The notes below the pieces were generated by a model, which saw nothing but the letters and a program-made list of their open reading frames with translations, ran no database searches and was not told the origin of the DNA. Shown here piece after piece: positions 42,472 to 49,765 of a DNA stretch of 64,000 nt (the first letter of the stretch is position 1; each line of letters starts with the position of its first letter). Made by a program: the position numbers and the translations under genes. Source of the stretch: Larkinella knui (lineage in GTDB: Bacteria > Bacteroidota > Bacteroidia > Cytophagales > Spirosomataceae); NCBI RefSeq assembly GCF_003858645.1, contig NZ_RQJP01000004.1, positions 496,001-560,000 of the forward strand, written 5' to 3'.

Positions 42472-43362
42472 ATGATTGATACTCAGACGCCCGCCAAGCC
42501 CCAGGCTACCACGTCCCCTCTGCTGATTCTGGCTACGGCCTTGTTGGTGCTTTCAGCGGGTGTAATGGCCTGGAAATTTTTAGATATTCCGGTTCAGCCC
42601 GTGGTCCATGAATTGGCAACGCCGACCTTCTGGTTGTTCGTAGTAGCCGGTTTTCTGGCCCAAACCATCGACGGGGCACTGGGCATGGCCTACGGCATTA
42701 GTTCAACTTCCTTGCTGCTGAGTATGGGCGTCAGTCCGGCTGCGGCCAGCGCGAGCGTCCACATCGCCGAAGTATTTACCACGGGCGCTTCCGGTTTATC
42801 GCATTGGAAATTCGGTAACGTCAATAAGAAACTCTTCAAAATTCTGGTGCTTCCGGGCGTGGTCGGGGCCATTATTGGAGCGTATATTCTTAGTTCATTC
42901 GATGGCAATCTGATCAAGCCCTACATCTCGTTTTATCTGATTTTTATGGGTGCGGTTGTCATCCGCAAAGCACTTCGGAAAAAGAAACCCAAACAGAAAA
43001 CCCGGTATGTGGGTCCGCTGGCGTTGCTGGGCGGTTTTATCGACGCCGTTGGCGGAGGGGGCTGGGGGCCGGTCGTGACGTCTTCGCTACTGGGCCAGGG
43101 CCGTAATCCGCGCTATACGATCGGTTCGGTCAATCTGGCCGAGTTTTTCATTGCCTCGGCCGGTGCCGGAACGTTCATTCTGATGATTGGCACCGGAGAC
43201 TGGCCGGTCACGGCCGGTTTGCTGCTGGGGGGCGTTTTGGCCTCGCCATTTGCGGCTTATGTCTGTGGTAAAGTAAATCCCAAAATCCTGATGGTCATTG
43301 TCGGCTTTGTCATTATTGGCCTGAGTTTGCGCAATGTCTGGAGTTTGTGGGCATCATTTTAA
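42472..43362 (+). CDS. TauE/SafE-family sulfite/organosulfur exporter
   Basis: This 296-residue membrane protein belongs to the TauE/SafE family (DUF81). About eight or nine hydrophobic segments form two repeats. The repeat cores are TIDGALGMAYGISSTSLLL (about 67-85) and GGFIDAVGGGGWGPVVTSSLL (about 183-203, cited by its parts). Members move sulfite, sulfoacetate, thiosulfate or other small anions across the inner membrane. A sulfite or sulfate exporter beside two sulfatases makes sense as a vent for released sulfur anions, though uptake cannot be ruled out. A terminator-like hairpin precedes it. Confidence 0.9.
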   Translation: MIDTQTPAKPQATTSPLLILATALLVLSAGVMAWKFLDIPVQPVVHELATPTFWLFVVAGFLAQTIDGALGMAYGISSTSLLLSMGVSPAAASASVHIAEVFTTGASGLSHWKFGNVNKKLFKILVLPGVVGAIIGAYILSSFDGNLIKPYISFYLIFMGAVVIRKALRKKKPKQKTRYVGPLALLGGFIDAVGGGGWGPVVTSSLLGQGRNPRYTIGSVNLAEFFIASAGAGTFILMIGTGDWPVTAGLLLGGVLASPFAAYVCGKVNPKILMVIVGFVIIGLSLRNVWSLWASF

Positions 43363-43406
43363 GTACGAAATCATCGATAAACGAATCGCATACCAACCTG
43401 AACGCC

Positions 43407-44642
43407 ATGAATTACATCACCAGAGTAACGCTATCCGCCCTGTTGCTGGCGGGTTTTTCCACGCAGGCCCAACCAAAACCGCAGGACGGTTTCTGGCGCG
43501 GAACATTTGCGGTTGCGAACGGAAACGAAGCTCCGTTCAACTTTGAACTGAAGGGCCCGACGGCCTGGCTTCTGAACGGCTCGGAACGCTTCGAGTTGAA
43601 AGGAGTGACGCAAAAAGGCGACTCGCTGTTTTTGCCGGTCGATATTTATGACGCGGTGCTGAAAGCAAAAATTGAGAATGGGAAAGCACTTTCGGGCATA
43701 TTCAAACGCCTGAACACCGCCACTCCCGATCCCGGCATTCCATTTCGGGCGGAATTCGGCCAGCGGTACCGGTTTACGGAAAAACCTGCTGCGGCTTCGG
43801 TTAGCTTACAGGGCAAGTGGGACGTAACCATTGGTAAAACCGGAACGGTCGGAGTTTTCAGCCAGACCGGGAGTAAAATAACCGGAACCTTTCTGACGAC
43901 CACCGGCGATTACCGGTATCTGGAAGGCTCGGTGGAAGGCGACGAATTTGCGTTGTCGGCTTTCAGCGGTTCCAGCCCTTCCCTCATTAAAGGGAAAATC
44001 AGCGGCAACGAGCTAACCGCCGAATGGATCACCGCCCGGGGTGTGCAGCCCGTGAAAGGTACGCGCAACGCGCAGGCGGCTTTGCCCGATGCCTACACAC
44101 TAACCAAAAGCAAAGACGGCGTTCCGTTCAATTTTACGTTCCCGGATGCGTTTACCGGAAAACCGGTGTCCCTGAACGATCCGAAATACAAGGGGAAAGT
44201 TGTGGTGGTGACCATTCTGGGAAGCTGGTGCCCCAACTGCCTCGACGAAACGGCCTTTCTGGCCCCCTGGTTTCGGGCCAATCGTCGGCGGGGCGTGGAA
44301 ATAATTGGGCTGGCATTTGAACGAAAAAACGACCCGGCCTTTGCCAAAACCCGCCTGGAAGCCCTGAAAAAACGTTTCGGTGTGGAATATGATCTTCTTT
44401 TTGCGGGCCAGGCCGATAAGCAATATGCCTCATCGGTATTGCCGGCGCTGAGCGAAGTGCTTTCTTTCCCGACCACCATCTACATCAACCGGCAGGGCGA
44501 AGTTACCAAGATTCATACCGGCTATACCGGTCCGGCTACGGGGGCGTATTATGAGGAGTTTGTAAAGGAATTTAACGCCGATCTGGATCAGTTGCTGAAA
44601 GAAGGTCCTGCCAAAGCATCGATCCGAACATCCGGAAAATAA
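43407..44642 (+). CDS. TlpA-like thiol-disulfide protein with N-terminal beta-rich region
   Basis: This 411-residue exported protein has a signal peptide (MNYITRVTLSALLLAGFSTQAQ) and two predicted beta-rich segments up to about residue 240 (DGFWRGTFAVANGNEAPFNF; GKWDVTIGKTGTVGVFSQTG). A TlpA/AhpC-type thioredoxin fold follows from about 255 (FTFPDAFTGKPVSLNDPKYK), with active site WCPNC at about 293-297 in VTILGSWCPNCLDE. Such proteins reduce periplasmic disulfides. Start 43407 is chosen over a longer frame beginning inside the exporter gene. Beside an FGE, whose cycle needs a reduced cysteine pair, it could be the electron source. That is inference. Confidence 0.88.
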   Translation: MNYITRVTLSALLLAGFSTQAQPKPQDGFWRGTFAVANGNEAPFNFELKGPTAWLLNGSERFELKGVTQKGDSLFLPVDIYDAVLKAKIENGKALSGIFKRLNTATPDPGIPFRAEFGQRYRFTEKPAAASVSLQGKWDVTIGKTGTVGVFSQTGSKITGTFLTTTGDYRYLEGSVEGDEFALSAFSGSSPSLIKGKISGNELTAEWITARGVQPVKGTRNAQAALPDAYTLTKSKDGVPFNFTFPDAFTGKPVSLNDPKYKGKVVVVTILGSWCPNCLDETAFLAPWFRANRRRGVEIIGLAFERKNDPAFAKTRLEALKKRFGVEYDLLFAGQADKQYASSVLPALSEVLSFPTTIYINRQGEVTKIHTGYTGPATGAYYEEFVKEFNADLDQLLKEGPAKASIRTSGK

Positions 44643-44666
44643 TAAACCGCTGGCCGCGGTCGATCC

Positions 44667-44936
44667 ATGAAAAGTGAACAGGAAAAAAAGAAACTCGCTT
44701 ATTTCCGGGCATTATCCTTTCAGGAACAATTGAACACGGTTTGGCAAACCGGCATCTTGCTGGACACCAAGCGTTTGCCCGGTTTCTGGCTGCACCTGTA
44801 CGCAGTAAATACGTTCTTTGTTGAACTGTGGATTTGCCAGCGTCGGCTCGATGTAACGCTGGTGCGCGGCTTTTCAAACACGGAAGAACTGAAGCCCTAC
44901 ATCGACCGGATTTCGCTGGATTCCATTCTTTCGTGA
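44667..44936 (+). CDS. Small unidentified protein, 89 aa
   Basis: An 89-residue protein with no recognised family. It starts 24 nt after the TlpA-like gene and ends 57 nt before the ChrB-AraC start, on the same strand. The sequence is mixed: a Lys-rich N-terminus, a central aromatic segment FWLHLYAVNTFFVELWI, then RRLDVTLVRGF and a final acidic ISLDSIL. It could be a cytosolic adaptor or a peptide with membrane contact. It is kept as real because of spacing and composition, but function is unknown. Confidence 0.6.
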   Translation: MKSEQEKKKLAYFRALSFQEQLNTVWQTGILLDTKRLPGFWLHLYAVNTFFVELWICQRRLDVTLVRGFSNTEELKPYIDRISLDSILS

Positions 44937-44992
44937 TTCCGGCGAATGGCGTATCTTCGGGACACTCTTCGTTGAACTGCGTCATTGGTTGT

Positions 44993-45856
44993 ATGAAATG
45001 GATTACCCGCGAACGCCCTAAAATTGATCGTATTGCCTGTCCTTGGCTGATCAGGCGGTTTATTGACCTGGAAGCCGAAATCATTTTTGTGCCCGATTCG
45101 CAGGTTAAATCACGGGCGGAAGCGCTTCAGGCTATTCCGTTCGACATTCCCGGGGTCGAATTTACGCACTACGAAAACCAGTGCACGTTCGACTATTTTC
45201 TCAAAAAATACGACCTGAACGATCCGGCTTTGCACATTATGGCGCCCATCATTCGGGGTGCGGATACGGATGATCATTCCGTGGCGAGTCAGGCGGCTGG
45301 TTTGTGGGCCATTTCGGCCGGAATGGCTTTTATGATCCGCGACGATTACGAGTTGCTGGAAAAGGGAATGTTGATTTATGATTCGCTGTATAGCTGGGCG
45401 ACGTATTTGCCACAGGTAAAACACGTACAGAGTCCGGCAGAACACGTATTGTTGCAGATTTACCGGACGTATCTGGATCAGAAAGGCGAAAGAAAAACGA
45501 AGGCCCCCGCCTGGACCACCGAACTCCGGGACCTGATTCAGAACCACATCGACACCAACCTGAATCTGAGCCTGAAGGCGGTTTCTGAAGATTTAAACAT
45601 CAATCCGACCTATTTATCGCGGGAGTTTTCCCGGTATTTCGACGATCTCTCGTTTGGCGAATACATCCGTAAACTCCGGATCGAAAAGGCGGTTCAACTG
45701 CTGGAATCCTCCCAAAATTCCCTGTCGGAGATTGCGTACATCACCGGTTTTTCGGATCAGAGTCATTTTACCCGCATTTTCCGGCAGCATATGGGGCAAA
45801 GTCCGTCGGAATTCCGAAAAGACCTGGCAAAACGGAAGGCCAATTCCAAAAAGTAA
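44993..45856 (+). CDS. ChrB-domain protein fused to an AraC-type DNA-binding domain
   Basis: This is a 287-residue protein in two parts. Residues 1-155 are a ChrB domain (KWITRERPKIDRIACPWLIR, FDIPGVEFTHYENQCTFDYF, MAPIIRGADTDD), found in chromate-resistance proteins and in some regulators. Residues 180-285 are an AraC/XylS double helix-turn-helix (LSLKAVSEDLNINPTYLSREF, cited in part, and IAYITGFSDQSHFTRIFRQHMG, cited in part, with final SPSEFR). ATG 44993 is used; a frame beginning at 44828 overlaps the preceding gene. The layout suggests a DNA-binding regulator with ChrB as sensor. It closes the sulfatase locus, and the regulon is unknown. Confidence 0.85.
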   Translation: MKWITRERPKIDRIACPWLIRRFIDLEAEIIFVPDSQVKSRAEALQAIPFDIPGVEFTHYENQCTFDYFLKKYDLNDPALHIMAPIIRGADTDDHSVASQAAGLWAISAGMAFMIRDDYELLEKGMLIYDSLYSWATYLPQVKHVQSPAEHVLLQIYRTYLDQKGERKTKAPAWTTELRDLIQNHIDTNLNLSLKAVSEDLNINPTYLSREFSRYFDDLSFGEYIRKLRIEKAVQLLESSQNSLSEIAYITGFSDQSHFTRIFRQHMGQSPSEFRKDLAKRKANSKK

Positions 45857-45929
45857 TTGCCGTTTACTTCGCCCGGTTCAGAAACGATCACTTCGCCACG
45901 TTTCAGGTTGCAATGCTTTCTGAATGAGG

Positions 45930-46343
45930 TTATTGGTTCGCCTTGACGTCGCCTACCTGCAGGGCGGTAATCAGCTTTTTATCGGACGAATTGCCCCAGG
46001 AATTGAGGATGTAATTCATCACGTCGGCCACTTCCTGTTCATCCAAACCGGGTTCGGGCATGGCGTTGTCGTAGGTCGCGCCGTTCACTCTGATCGGCCC
46101 CTGCAAACCAAATTTAATGGCCTGAATGGCTTTGGCTGGCGTTTTTAGCAAGTAGTCGGACTTTGCCAGGGGTGGAAACGTCTCGACCACCCCTTCGCCT
46201 TTGGCCATGTGGCAATTGATGCAATTCTCGGTATAAATCGTTTTTCCCCGCGCCATGCTTTTTTCAAGCGTGTCGTCCTGATTGGGGAGAATAGCGGAGC
46301 AGAATATCATTCCTGAAAGAAGCAGGAGCAGGAGTTTCATCAT
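45930..46343 (-). CDS. Class I cytochrome c, small exported
   Basis: This 137-residue protein has a signal peptide (MMKLLLLLLSGMIFCSAILP) and one c-type heme site, C41-I-N-C44-H45, with a probable axial Met in NAMPEPGL. FPPLAKSDYLL, VNGATYDNAMPEPG and VADVMNYILNSWGN are typical of cytochromes that accept electrons from dehydrogenases. It lies 262 nt downstream, on the same strand, of a PQQ-type sugar dehydrogenase and could be its electron acceptor. The two genes are separated by palindromic repeats. Confidence 0.9.
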   Translation of the reverse strand: MMKLLLLLLSGMIFCSAILPNQDDTLEKSMARGKTIYTENCINCHMAKGEGVVETFPPLAKSDYLLKTPAKAIQAIKFGLQGPIRVNGATYDNAMPEPGLDEQEVADVMNYILNSWGNSSDKKLITALQVGDVKANQ

Positions 46344-46420
46344 GAATACGTTATGGCAATAAAGAACCGGTCTGCTGGCAAACCGTTCTTTTTAATTACT
46401 GTGAATTGCGCATGTATTTG

Positions 46421-46529
46421 CCCCGGAGGGGCTGCCTGTCAATAGAAAATTGCGGCCAAATGTGGCCGTGAAGCTCCGGAGGAGCGCCCTCATTCGGTAG
46501 CCAGGACGCTCCTCCGGAGCTTCACGGCC
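46421..46529. repeat. Palindromic repeats between cytochrome c and PQQ-dehydrogenase genes
   Basis: CCCCGGAGGGG (46421-46431) is one unit of a palindromic family found again near 49567, 49669 and 52860. At 46464-46486 and 46507-46529 lies a perfect 23-bp inverted repeat with a 20-nt centre, each arm holding its own CTCCGGAG palindrome. The remaining bases of the 46344-46605 gap show nothing else. Confidence 0.85.
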
Positions 46530-46605
46530 AGATCCTATTCCTAAGATGCTATTAACTGGAGACTCCTCTGGAGTCCATTAGCCGTAATTCACGGTATAAT
46601 TAAGC

Positions 46606-47766
46606 TTACTGAGCTGCCGGGCTCATCTTTACAATTTTCCCGGAATTTTCAAGAACGACGTAAATATTGCCGTCCGGCCCCTGGCGGAGATCCCGAACGC
46701 GGCCGATTTTGTCGGCAATAATTTCCTGGCTAACGATTTTATTTCCTCGCACCACGCAGTGTTTGATGTACGTAAATTTCATGGAGCCAACCAGCAAATC
46801 GCCGTTCCATTCCTTGAATTTCGGGCTGGTTACAAACGTCATGCCGCAGGGCGCAATCGATGGACGCCAGTAAATGACCGGTTGTTCCATGCCCGCGCGG
46901 GCCGTGTCTTTTGAAATGATGCTGTTGTCGTAGTCGATGCCGAAGGTGATGAGGGGCCAGCCGTAATTCTTGCCTTTTTCCACAATATTGACCTCATCGC
47001 CCCCCTGCGGACCGTGTTCGTGTTCCCAGATCACGCCCGTGGTCGGGTGAATCGTCATGCCCTGCGGATTCCGGTGCCCGTACGACCAGATTTCGGGCCG
47101 GGCGTTGGCCTGACCCACAAACGGGTTGTCTTTCGGAATGCGGCCGTCGTCGTGCAGACGAACCACTTTGCCCTGATCGGTGCTCAAATCCTGCGACCGT
47201 TCTTTCTGTCCCCGTTCGCCGAGTGACAGAAAAACGTACCCTTTTTTATCGAAAACGATGCGGCCCCCGAAGTGTGGAGCGCCGGTAACGTTGGGCGATG
47301 CTTTGAAAAGCACCTTCACATCGACCAGATCATGATCTTTCAGCCGGGCGCGCAGCAGGGCGGTATTGGCACCGTCGCCTTCTTCACCGTCGGCTTTGGG
47401 CGAGGAATAGCTGATGTAAATCCAGCCGTTTTCCTTGTAATTGGGATGCAGATTGATGTCCAGCAAACCGCCTTGTCCCTTGTACAGGATTGGGGGCAGC
47501 CCGTTGATCGGCGTCGGATCGAGCTGGCCGTTTTTGACGAGCCGCAACTGACCGGGCCGTTCGGTGACGAGCAGGTTGCCGTCGGGCAGAAAAGCCATGG
47601 CCCACGGCATTTTCAGGCCCGAAACCACGGTGTCAATTTTCAGCGTCGGGGCCAGGCCGGGCTTCGGTTTCGCCGGATAATGGCTCATTAAGAAAACCGA
47701 CGCGGTCAGTAACAGAACCCCAAGCGCGATCGATTTCCGGTTACCTAGTGAGAATACTTGTTTCAT
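46606..47766 (-). CDS. PQQ-type soluble aldose sugar dehydrogenase
   Basis: This 386-residue six-bladed propeller of the sGDH/Asd (YliI-like) family has a signal peptide or anchor (about 10-30). Conserved stretches are PWAMAFLPDGNLLVTERPG, YKGQGGLLDINLHPNY, GGRIVFDKKGYVFLSLGERG, SYGHRNPQGM, IWEHEHGPQGGDEVNI and GRVRDLRQGPDGNIYVV. These carry the His, Arg and Asp residues that hold PQQ and Ca. Oxidation of an aldose to its lactone in the periplasm, with electrons to a cytochrome c, is expected. The gene lies between an ArsR regulator and a cytochrome c gene. Confidence 0.9.
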   Translation of the reverse strand: MKQVFSLGNRKSIALGVLLLTASVFLMSHYPAKPKPGLAPTLKIDTVVSGLKMPWAMAFLPDGNLLVTERPGQLRLVKNGQLDPTPINGLPPILYKGQGGLLDINLHPNYKENGWIYISYSSPKADGEEGDGANTALLRARLKDHDLVDVKVLFKASPNVTGAPHFGGRIVFDKKGYVFLSLGERGQKERSQDLSTDQGKVVRLHDDGRIPKDNPFVGQANARPEIWSYGHRNPQGMTIHPTTGVIWEHEHGPQGGDEVNIVEKGKNYGWPLITFGIDYDNSIISKDTARAGMEQPVIYWRPSIAPCGMTFVTSPKFKEWNGDLLVGSMKFTYIKHCVVRGNKIVSQEIIADKIGRVRDLRQGPDGNIYVVLENSGKIVKMSPAAQ

Positions 47767-47819
47767 GATTTTGAATACTATTTTTAGGAAAGCATGAAAG
47801 TACAGAATTTTCAGGATTC

Positions 47820-48179
47820 TTAGGCCAAATCAGATTCAGAGGCCACTCGTCCGTTGTCCTGTAATGTCTCGTCTTCCTTCGCAGCTTTCAAAACCGCCTG
47901 CAAAACGCCCGGAAATTTGGCTTCCACCTCCGCCAGACGCAGGGACGTCAGACTCTGGGTGCCTTCCGTGCGGATGCGAACGATGCCTGCTTCACGCAGG
48001 ACGCGCAAATGGTGCGACATGGTGGATTTTGCCACCGGTGTTGGAATGGCTCCGCAGGGGCATTCGCCTATTTTGGCGGCTAAACACTGCACGTAGTTCA
48101 ACCGAACCGGATCGCTGAGTGCGTGCAAAAGGCCCGTCAGCGTAATCTGGTCGGCGTTTGGATGCTGATATTGTTTCAT
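47820..48179 (-). CDS. ArsR-family winged-helix regulator
   Basis: This 119-residue protein has the ArsR pattern LLHALSDPVRLNYVQCLA near 17-34, recognition helix VAKSTMSHHLRVLREAGIV near 48-66, then the wing RIRTEGTQSLTSL. A pair of Cys in GECPCG (about 38-43) might sense metal or redox state. It starts 202 nt from the divergent RND adaptor gene and ends 53 nt before the PQQ dehydrogenase gene. Control of the efflux operon is suggested by layout. The gap includes AT-rich repeats (ATTC/GAAT, TTCGA) that could be operators. Confidence 0.9.
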   Translation of the reverse strand: MKQYQHPNADQITLTGLLHALSDPVRLNYVQCLAAKIGECPCGAIPTPVAKSTMSHHLRVLREAGIVRIRTEGTQSLTSLRLAEVEAKFPGVLQAVLKAAKEDETLQDNGRVASESDLA

Positions 48180-48381
48180 TTGAGTATCTCCCGTTCTGGT
48201 CGGTAGCCGCTATGAAAAATGAAGTAGCTACATGAATTGATACTACAACGATGAATGATGGATAAAAAATTCAATTCTTTTTTAGAATGATGGAACCGAT
48301 TTTGTTGATCGCATTGTTCGACATCCATAGAACAATAAAGTTCGATTGTTATAAAACATTACAAGTATAAGAACTACCTCT

Positions 48382-49476
48382 ATGGAATCGCAACAATCAC
48401 CCATTCGCACCACGTCACTCATGATCGGTATTATCGTCCTGACCGTGGCGTTTTTCGTGTTCACGCCCAAATTATTCTCAAATAAAGCGGAACCGATCAA
48501 AAAACAAACTGTAAGCTCCGCACTAGCCGATGATCAGCGGATTGTGGCGGATATTTTCGTCGTAAAACCGGAAACGATTGCCGATGAATTGCAAACCACC
48601 GGAACCATTGCCGCCAATCAGGAAGTGGATCTGGTGAGTGAAGTGGCCCGCAAACTGACCCGTATTTACGCCCGCGAAGGCAGTTACGTCAATCAGGGAA
48701 CGCTCTTGTTCAAATTAGACGATGCGGATTTACTGGCGAAAAAGAAAAAAATCGCGCTTCAGGAAAAACTGGCCCGCATCGACGAGAAACGGTTCCGCGA
48801 ATTGCTGGCGACCGAAGCTGTCAATCAACAGGAATACGACCAGATTTTAACGAACCTGAACGTTTTGCAGGCCGAACTGGCCATGCTGGATGTCGATTTG
48901 GCCAAAACGGAAATCCGCGCACCCTTTTCCGGGAAACTGGGCCTGAACAAAGTCGACGTTGGGGCTTACGTGACGCCCTCGACGGTTTTGACGTCACTGG
49001 ACGACGTGAGCCGGGTTGAAGTCGCATTCACGATTCCTGAAAAATACGCTTCCTCAGTCCGAATTGGCCAATTGATTCAATTTACGACCGAAAATAGTAG
49101 CCAGCCTTTCCACGGTAAAGTAGTTGCCACCGAACCGAAAACGGATTTAAATACGCGGAGTTTGCTCGTGAAAGCCATCAGTGAAAACAAAAGCGGCAAG
49201 CTCATGCCGGGTTCGTCGGCAAAAATCACGTTCACGCTGCACACTACCAACGACGGTATTCTGATTCCGACGCAGGCGCTGATTCCCAACGCCAAAGGGT
49301 ATTCCCTGTTTGCACTTAAAAACGGAAAAGCTGACCTGCGGGAATTAAAAACCGGTAGCCGCACCAAAGGAACCGTCCAGATTCTGGAAGGATTGTCGTT
49401 GGGAGATACCGTGTTGACCACCAATATGTTGCGGCTGGAACCGGGCGTCGCTGTCCGGGCCGCCAGTTTGAATTAA
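48382..49476 (+). CDS. RND efflux periplasmic adaptor (MFP)
   Basis: This 364-residue membrane-fusion protein has an N-terminal membrane anchor (about 12-30), followed by the biotinyl-lipoyl-like domain (DELQTTGTIAANQEVDLVSE ... IYAREGSYVNQGTLLFKLDD), a coiled-coil hairpin (about 115-165, KKKKIALQEKLARIDEKRFR), then the beta-barrel domain (IRAPFSGKLGLNKVDVGAYV) and a C-terminal membrane-proximal domain. It connects the RND pump with the TolC-like channel encoded downstream. The proposed promoter is in the 202-nt gap shared with the ArsR gene. Confidence 0.92.
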   Translation: MESQQSPIRTTSLMIGIIVLTVAFFVFTPKLFSNKAEPIKKQTVSSALADDQRIVADIFVVKPETIADELQTTGTIAANQEVDLVSEVARKLTRIYAREGSYVNQGTLLFKLDDADLLAKKKKIALQEKLARIDEKRFRELLATEAVNQQEYDQILTNLNVLQAELAMLDVDLAKTEIRAPFSGKLGLNKVDVGAYVTPSTVLTSLDDVSRVEVAFTIPEKYASSVRIGQLIQFTTENSSQPFHGKVVATEPKTDLNTRSLLVKAISENKSGKLMPGSSAKITFTLHTTNDGILIPTQALIPNAKGYSLFALKNGKADLRELKTGSRTKGTVQILEGLSLGDTVLTTNMLRLEPGVAVRAASLN

Positions 49477-49525
49477 CGAAGAAAAACAGCCCTTGTAAAT
49501 CACGGCCCATTCAGCTGCGGAGGAG

Positions 49526-49681
49526 CGCTCTGTTACTAGCATTCGACTTTAATTAATGCATTCAAACCCCGGAGGGGCGGCCTGAAATTGATATCAAAAA
49601 AGAGGTCGCTCCTCTGGAGCCTGGCAGAATTTGTCCCAACTTACTAGTAACAGCGAACCCCTCCGGGGTAGGACACTAGAA
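49526..49681. repeat. Palindromic repeats between RND adaptor and pump genes
   Basis: Outer half-sites CGCTCTGTTACTAG (near 49528) and CTAGTAACAGCG (near 49645) form an inverted pair, with a 2-base insertion in one. Inside are CCCCGGAGGGG (49567-49577) and, near 49668-49676, the reverse-facing CCCCTCCGGGG. These are degenerate copies of the CCCCGGAGGGG family. The rest of the 49477-49765 gap shows no other feature. Confidence 0.8.
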
Positions 49682-49765
49682 GAAACTGACCGCGTATAGT
49701 ACCAGTCGTTACATAAGATTTAACCTGTTCATATCGGATCAGGTCATCCCATCACCAATACAACC

